Origin: Richelia sp. SL_2_1
GTDB taxonomy: Bacteria > Cyanobacteriota > Cyanobacteriia > Cyanobacteriales > Nostocaceae
DNA length: 39,395 bases
Direction: 5' to 3'
NCBI GenBank assembly: GCA_012033205.1
Contig: JAAUSO010000055.1
Location: 1-39,395, forward strand
Program-made: the position numbers and the translations under genes
In this document: piece after piece, positions 36,261-39,395 of the stretch
Layout: the number at the start of each line of letters is the position of its first letter
Numbering within the stretch: position 1 is the first letter of the stretch
Notes under the pieces: model-generated
Database searches by the model: none
What the model was told of the DNA's origin: nothing
The model's input: only the letters and a program-made list of their open reading frames with translations

Positions 36261-36377
36261 ATGTTGACTTTAAAAATCGCTGTTTATGTTGTTGTTGGGT
36301 TATTTTTAGCTACATTTATCTTTGGATTTTTGTCAAATGACCCAGCTCGTAACCCCGGACGTAATGATTTTGAATAA
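36261..36377 (+). CDS. psbI: Photosystem II reaction centre protein PsbI
   Basis: The 38-residue product begins [20 protein letters not shown] and ends in the diagnostic [16 protein letters not shown]. It has a single membrane span (about residues 6-25) and the stroma-facing charged tail of PsbI, a small subunit bound near D1 in photosystem II. The length equals that of other cyanobacterial PsbI proteins. GTGGAGAAA precedes the ATG and supplies a ribosome site. A hairpin terminator follows (36433-36504), so psbI is probably a single-gene transcript. It has no functional tie to scytonemin beyond marking the organism as an oxygenic phototroph. Confidence 0.96.
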   Translation: MLTLKIAVYVVVGLFLATFIFGFLSNDPARNPGRNDFE

Positions 36378-36720
36378 GTATAGTCCCTTTCGTCCATAAT
36401 CGCTGCTGTATTGGCAGAGGTTAGTATCAATACCAAGGACACGTAGAAAGAATTATCAGTAATTGTTTTTTAACTATTTTCTTTCGTAAACGTGTCCTTT
36501 TTTGGGCGGAATCTGCTCGCAGGCTAAGTAGAAGGCTTTAGTTAGAAGTTTATTTTTAAATAATTTTTAAATAATTTTTAAATAAATTTTAAATAAATTT
36601 TCAAATTTGTTTAGAAATTTCTTGGGAAAATTTTCTAAATATTTTATGCTTCTAACTTGTTTATTAACTGTTCTTTAGCTTGCCTAAAAGACTGTTTGTT
36701 GGCTTATATAATGCGTAAGT
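36378..36720. other. psbI to DUF3769 gene intergenic region
   Basis: The gap holds the psbI terminator (36433-36504), then AATTTTTAAAT-like tandem units (about 36553-36605), and an AT-rich stretch that probably includes the promoter of the DUF3769 gene. No other gene is supported. Confidence 0.5.
36433..36504 (+). terminator. Hairpin terminator after psbI
   Basis: The arm AAGGACACGT (36435-36444) pairs with ACGTGTCCTT near 36490-36499, and inner AGAAAG/CTTTC sequences can extend the stem. The second arm runs into a T-tract (TTTTTT), as in an intrinsic terminator, although the loop is long. It sits about 55 bases after the psbI stop. Confidence 0.7.
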
Positions 36721-39186
36721 ATGCTTCATCCAGTTCTACCGCCCGAATTATCACATTTTGTCCAAACACCAGCCGTAGTAGATGTCTCTGTAAATGCTAG
36801 TAGCACACAAATTAGTACTTTACCCCAACAATCTTCTACAACAAAACCGATTTTTCAGGGGGAAGAGAGTTCTTACCCACCGAAATCTGTTGGGAAAAAC
36901 CAAAATCCATCGAAAACTGCTATACCCGAAACTATTCTCCCACCGGAATTTTCATCCGCGACTGTCTCTAGAGATGCAGCATCTTTGGGGGAAAATTTGA
37001 GTATTGGCTATCAATTGGAGACTTTTGAAGCTGAAGCTGTGACTCAAACGGTGAACAAGGGTAAGAATTTATCTCAACCTCAAGCAGAATCTATTACTAA
37101 AAATTTAACTAAAACACCCCAGAAAATTGCTAATAACAAACCGACGAAAATAGAATTTTATTCTCAAAATACAAACTCGACAACAGCACCAGCGACAATA
37201 GAATTCAAATCACGTTCTCAGATACAAGCTCAAGAAGAAACTCAACAAGAAATTATACCCGAAGCGCAACCAGAAACAAACACTCAGCCAACCCAGCAAC
37301 AACCACCATCACAACCCCCAACAGAAACCAGAAGAGTAATTGAAATTCTTGCAGATAGACAGATTTACGATGAAAATCGTCGGGTTGTCACCGCTGAAGG
37401 TAATGTCGTAGTAAGATTTGATGGCTCTGTAGTAGATGCCGATAGCTTACAGGTAAATATAGATAACTTAGTTGCAGTCGGTGAAGGAAACATTGCAGTT
37501 ACCAGAGGGGAGCAAGTTTTAAGAGGAAATCGGTTTACATACAATTTTATTCAAGATACCGGGGACTTAGAAGGGGGAAGCGGTGAAATTAACTTAGCCC
37601 AAGCCCCAGAAGATTTTTCTTTCACTTCACCAGAAGTCGCAGCCGGTGGCGTACCTCGTCGTCCTCTGAGCGATAGAATTAGAAGAAATCAACCTTTAAC
37701 TGGTATTGGTAGTCCCGGAGGGATTGGGATTGAATTAGGTGGTAGAGATGCTCGAAATTTACCATCGGGTGAAACTGGAGGCGAAGTTAGACGTGTCCGA
37801 TTTGAAGCTGCACGAGTCGATTTTTATCCCAGAGGTTGGCAAGCAAGAGATGTCCGTATTACTAATGATCCCTTTTCTCCCCCAGAATTAGAGTTACGTG
37901 CAGACTCAGTTACTTTAAATCAAATTTCCCCTCGCCAAGATAAACTAAGATTAAGACGACCGCGTTTAGTCTTTGATCAAGGCTTAACTTTAGGTATACC
38001 AGGTTATACAAGGACAATTGATCGTAATCAGCGCGATGCTACTCCCGCTCCAATTTCCATCGGTTTTGATGGTGACGAACGTGGTGGTTTATACCTAGAA
38101 CGCTCCTTTCAGATATTAGATACACCCCAGTCAAGTTGGAAAGTTACACCCCAATTTTTTGCTCAACAAGCCATACAAAATAATACCGGCAACTTTCCGG
38201 CATTATTCGGTTTGAAATCAAGCTTTAATGCTACCTTAAACGAACGATCGCAAATTAATGCATTCACATCTTTGACAAGTCTGGATTTAACAGAATTAGA
38301 AGACAATTTACGCGGCAGCGTCCGATACAACTATTTATTAGGCAATATTCAAAATCCCTATCAAGCAACAGTAGAATACAGCTACCGCGATCGCCTTTAC
38401 AACGGTAGTCTTGGTTTCCAAACTGTACAAAGCAGCTTCGGTGGAGTTATTATTTCTCCAAATATACCTTTAGGTAAAACTGGTTTAAACTTGAGGTATC
38501 AAGCCGGCGCTCAACAAATCAGTGCTAATACTGACCGTCAAGACTTACTTGATGTCAATCGCAGTAATGACCGAATTTCCCTCGGACGCTTACAAGCCAG
38601 TGCTACCATTGGTGGAGGTATCAATCTTTGGCAAGGTAAGCCTTTACCAGCAACCAGAGAAGAAGGATTAAAGTATACAGCGAATCCCGTAGTTCCCTAC
38701 GTCCAAACATTTGGTTCAATAACTGGAACTGGTAGTTATTACAGCAACGGCGAGAATCAAAATACCCTAGTAGGTACAATTGGATTGCAAGGACAATTTG
38801 GTCATTTTTCCAAACCATTTTTAGATTATACCGGCTTCAATATCAGTTATTCCCAAGGTACAAACGACGGATTATCACCGTTTCTATTCGACCGCTACGT
38901 TGATAATAAACTTTTAAGCGCTGGTATTACCCAACAACTTTACGGACCATTTCGTTTTGGGTTTCAAACAACTATAAACTTGGATACCAGTGAACGTACT
39001 AGTACTGACTATGTATTAGAATACAGTCGCCGTACTTACGGTATCAGCCTGCGTTATAATCCCGTATTAGAATTAGGTGGTATAAGTTTTCGGATCAGTG
39101 ACTTTAACTGGAGTGGTGGAACCGATCCATTTTCCGATGATACAGGAGGTGTAAAACCTGTTGTGGGAGGAGTTGAGCAACGGTAA
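36721..39186 (+). CDS. DUF3769 / LptD-like outer-membrane beta-barrel protein
   Basis: The 821-residue protein has a Pro/Gln/Thr-rich, poorly structured N-terminal part (about 1-205) and an OstA/LptA-like beta domain (about 207-295: RRVIEILADRQIYDE, VVTAEGNVVVRFDGSVVDAD, LQVNIDNLVAVGEGN). The remainder, from about 430, is rich in alternating beta strands ending in aromatic residues, as in LptD-type barrels. Cyanobacterial DUF3769 proteins of this layout are thought to take part in lipopolysaccharide assembly at the outer membrane. No signal peptide is visible at the ATG, and an in-frame stop lies 10 bases upstream, so the start cannot be moved far. The gene is not part of the scytonemin cluster. 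Confidence 0.85.
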   Translation: MLHPVLPPELSHFVQTPAVVDVSVNASSTQISTLPQQSSTTKPIFQGEESSYPPKSVGKNQNPSKTAIPETILPPEFSSATVSRDAASLGENLSIGYQLETFEAEAVTQTVNKGKNLSQPQAESITKNLTKTPQKIANNKPTKIEFYSQNTNSTTAPATIEFKSRSQIQAQEETQQEIIPEAQPETNTQPTQQQPPSQPPTETRRVIEILADRQIYDENRRVVTAEGNVVVRFDGSVVDADSLQVNIDNLVAVGEGNIAVTRGEQVLRGNRFTYNFIQDTGDLEGGSGEINLAQAPEDFSFTSPEVAAGGVPRRPLSDRIRRNQPLTGIGSPGGIGIELGGRDARNLPSGETGGEVRRVRFEAARVDFYPRGWQARDVRITNDPFSPPELELRADSVTLNQISPRQDKLRLRRPRLVFDQGLTLGIPGYTRTIDRNQRDATPAPISIGFDGDERGGLYLERSFQILDTPQSSWKVTPQFFAQQAIQNNTGNFPALFGLKSSFNATLNERSQINAFTSLTSLDLTELEDNLRGSVRYNYLLGNIQNPYQATVEYSYRDRLYNGSLGFQTVQSSFGGVIISPNIPLGKTGLNLRYQAGAQQISANTDRQDLLDVNRSNDRISLGRLQASATIGGGINLWQGKPLPATREEGLKYTANPVVPYVQTFGSITGTGSYYSNGENQNTLVGTIGLQGQFGHFSKPFLDYTGFNISYSQGTNDGLSPFLFDRYVDNKLLSAGITQQLYGPFRFGFQTTINLDTSERTSTDYVLEYSRRTYGISLRYNPVLELGGISFRISDFNWSGGTDPFSDDTGGVKPVVGGVEQR

Positions 39187-39246
39187 TAGGGTATTAAATC
39201 TTTATCTTGTGTAGAAAACTAGTAGTCGGATTTTACCAGAAATCTT

Positions 39247-39274
39247 GTAGAGACGTTATATATAACGTCTCTAC
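39247..39274. repeat. Perfect 28-bp palindrome GTAGAGACGTTATA
   Basis: Fourteen bases GTAGAGACGTTATA are followed directly by their exact reverse complement. It lies 60 bases after the DUF3769 stop. It is the best-preserved member of the palindrome family seen in the window, and may also end transcription. Confidence 0.8.
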
Positions 39275-39395
39275 ATTACGTCGGTAGACAAACAAAAACT
39301 AATGAAATGGAGTACTAGTTAATAAATGTTTATCTATCCACAAGCATAAATTTAATTAGTTAAATTTAATAGTTAAATTTTGGTAATATTGTAAC

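Noticed and set aside
36711-36720. Alternative ATG at 36711 for the DUF3769 gene
   Set aside because: It is in a different frame and does not lead into the conserved protein.
1-39395. tRNA, rRNA, transposase or phage genes
   Set aside because: No cloverleaf-like sequence, ribosomal segment or recombinase motif was recognised on either strand.

Overview
The window is a piece of chromosome from a filamentous, probably heterocyst-forming cyanobacterium. The evidence is an almost complete scytonemin (sheath sunscreen) biosynthesis cluster, a photosystem II gene (psbI), a cyanobacterial DUF3769/LptD-like outer-membrane protein, eight HIP1 octamers (GCGATCGC), and heptanucleotide-type short tandem repeats in nearly every intergenic gap. 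I cannot name the species from the sequence alone.

Region 1 (1-8245, minus strand): the 5' end of an unknown Gly-rich protein runs off the left edge. It is followed, in reverse order of transcription, by a cluster-resident tryptophan pathway: trpD, trpB, trpA, trpC and a fused trpE-trpG. Region 2 (8958-19860, minus strand): the ebo genes are interleaved with scytonemin accessory genes. Reading with transcription the order is eboA, eboB, eboC, then a WcaI-like glycosyltransferase, a tyrA-type prephenate dehydrogenase and a DsbA/FrnE-type oxidoreductase, then eboD, eboE, eboF. Region 3 (20120-28721, minus strand): the scytonemin core scyA-scyB-scyC-scyD-scyE-scyF in transcription order. Region 4 (30110-33172, plus strand): a divergent PAS histidine kinase and a REC-AraC response regulator, matching the known scy regulators. 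Region 5 (34470-39395, plus strand): two tandem hexapeptide acyltransferases, psbI with a hairpin terminator, and the DUF3769 barrel protein.

The genes fit together as follows. The trp genes and tyrA supply tryptophan and p-hydroxyphenylpyruvate. ScyB makes indole-3-pyruvate, ScyA couples the two keto acids, and ScyC cyclises the product. The Ebo proteins are linked by published work on Nostoc punctiforme to moving the monomer to the periplasm. Secreted proteins of the ScyD/E/F group act late; here ScyE and ScyF carry PEP-CTERM tails. Compared with the N. punctiforme cluster as I remember it, tyrP and aroG are not seen, and eboDEF occupies the place of aroB.

The most notable anomalies are three genes (the kinase, scyE and dsbA) that are each broken by what looks like a single missing base in a short homopolymer. 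Either this assembly carries indel errors or the pathway is beginning to decay. Other points are an internal duplication in ScyC, an orphan PEP-CTERM tail between trpE and trpC, and tandem repeats that abut or supply stop codons. I see no CRISPR array, no tRNA or rRNA, no transposase and no wholly unknown gene system in the window; the main biology is a known pathway in an unusual arrangement.
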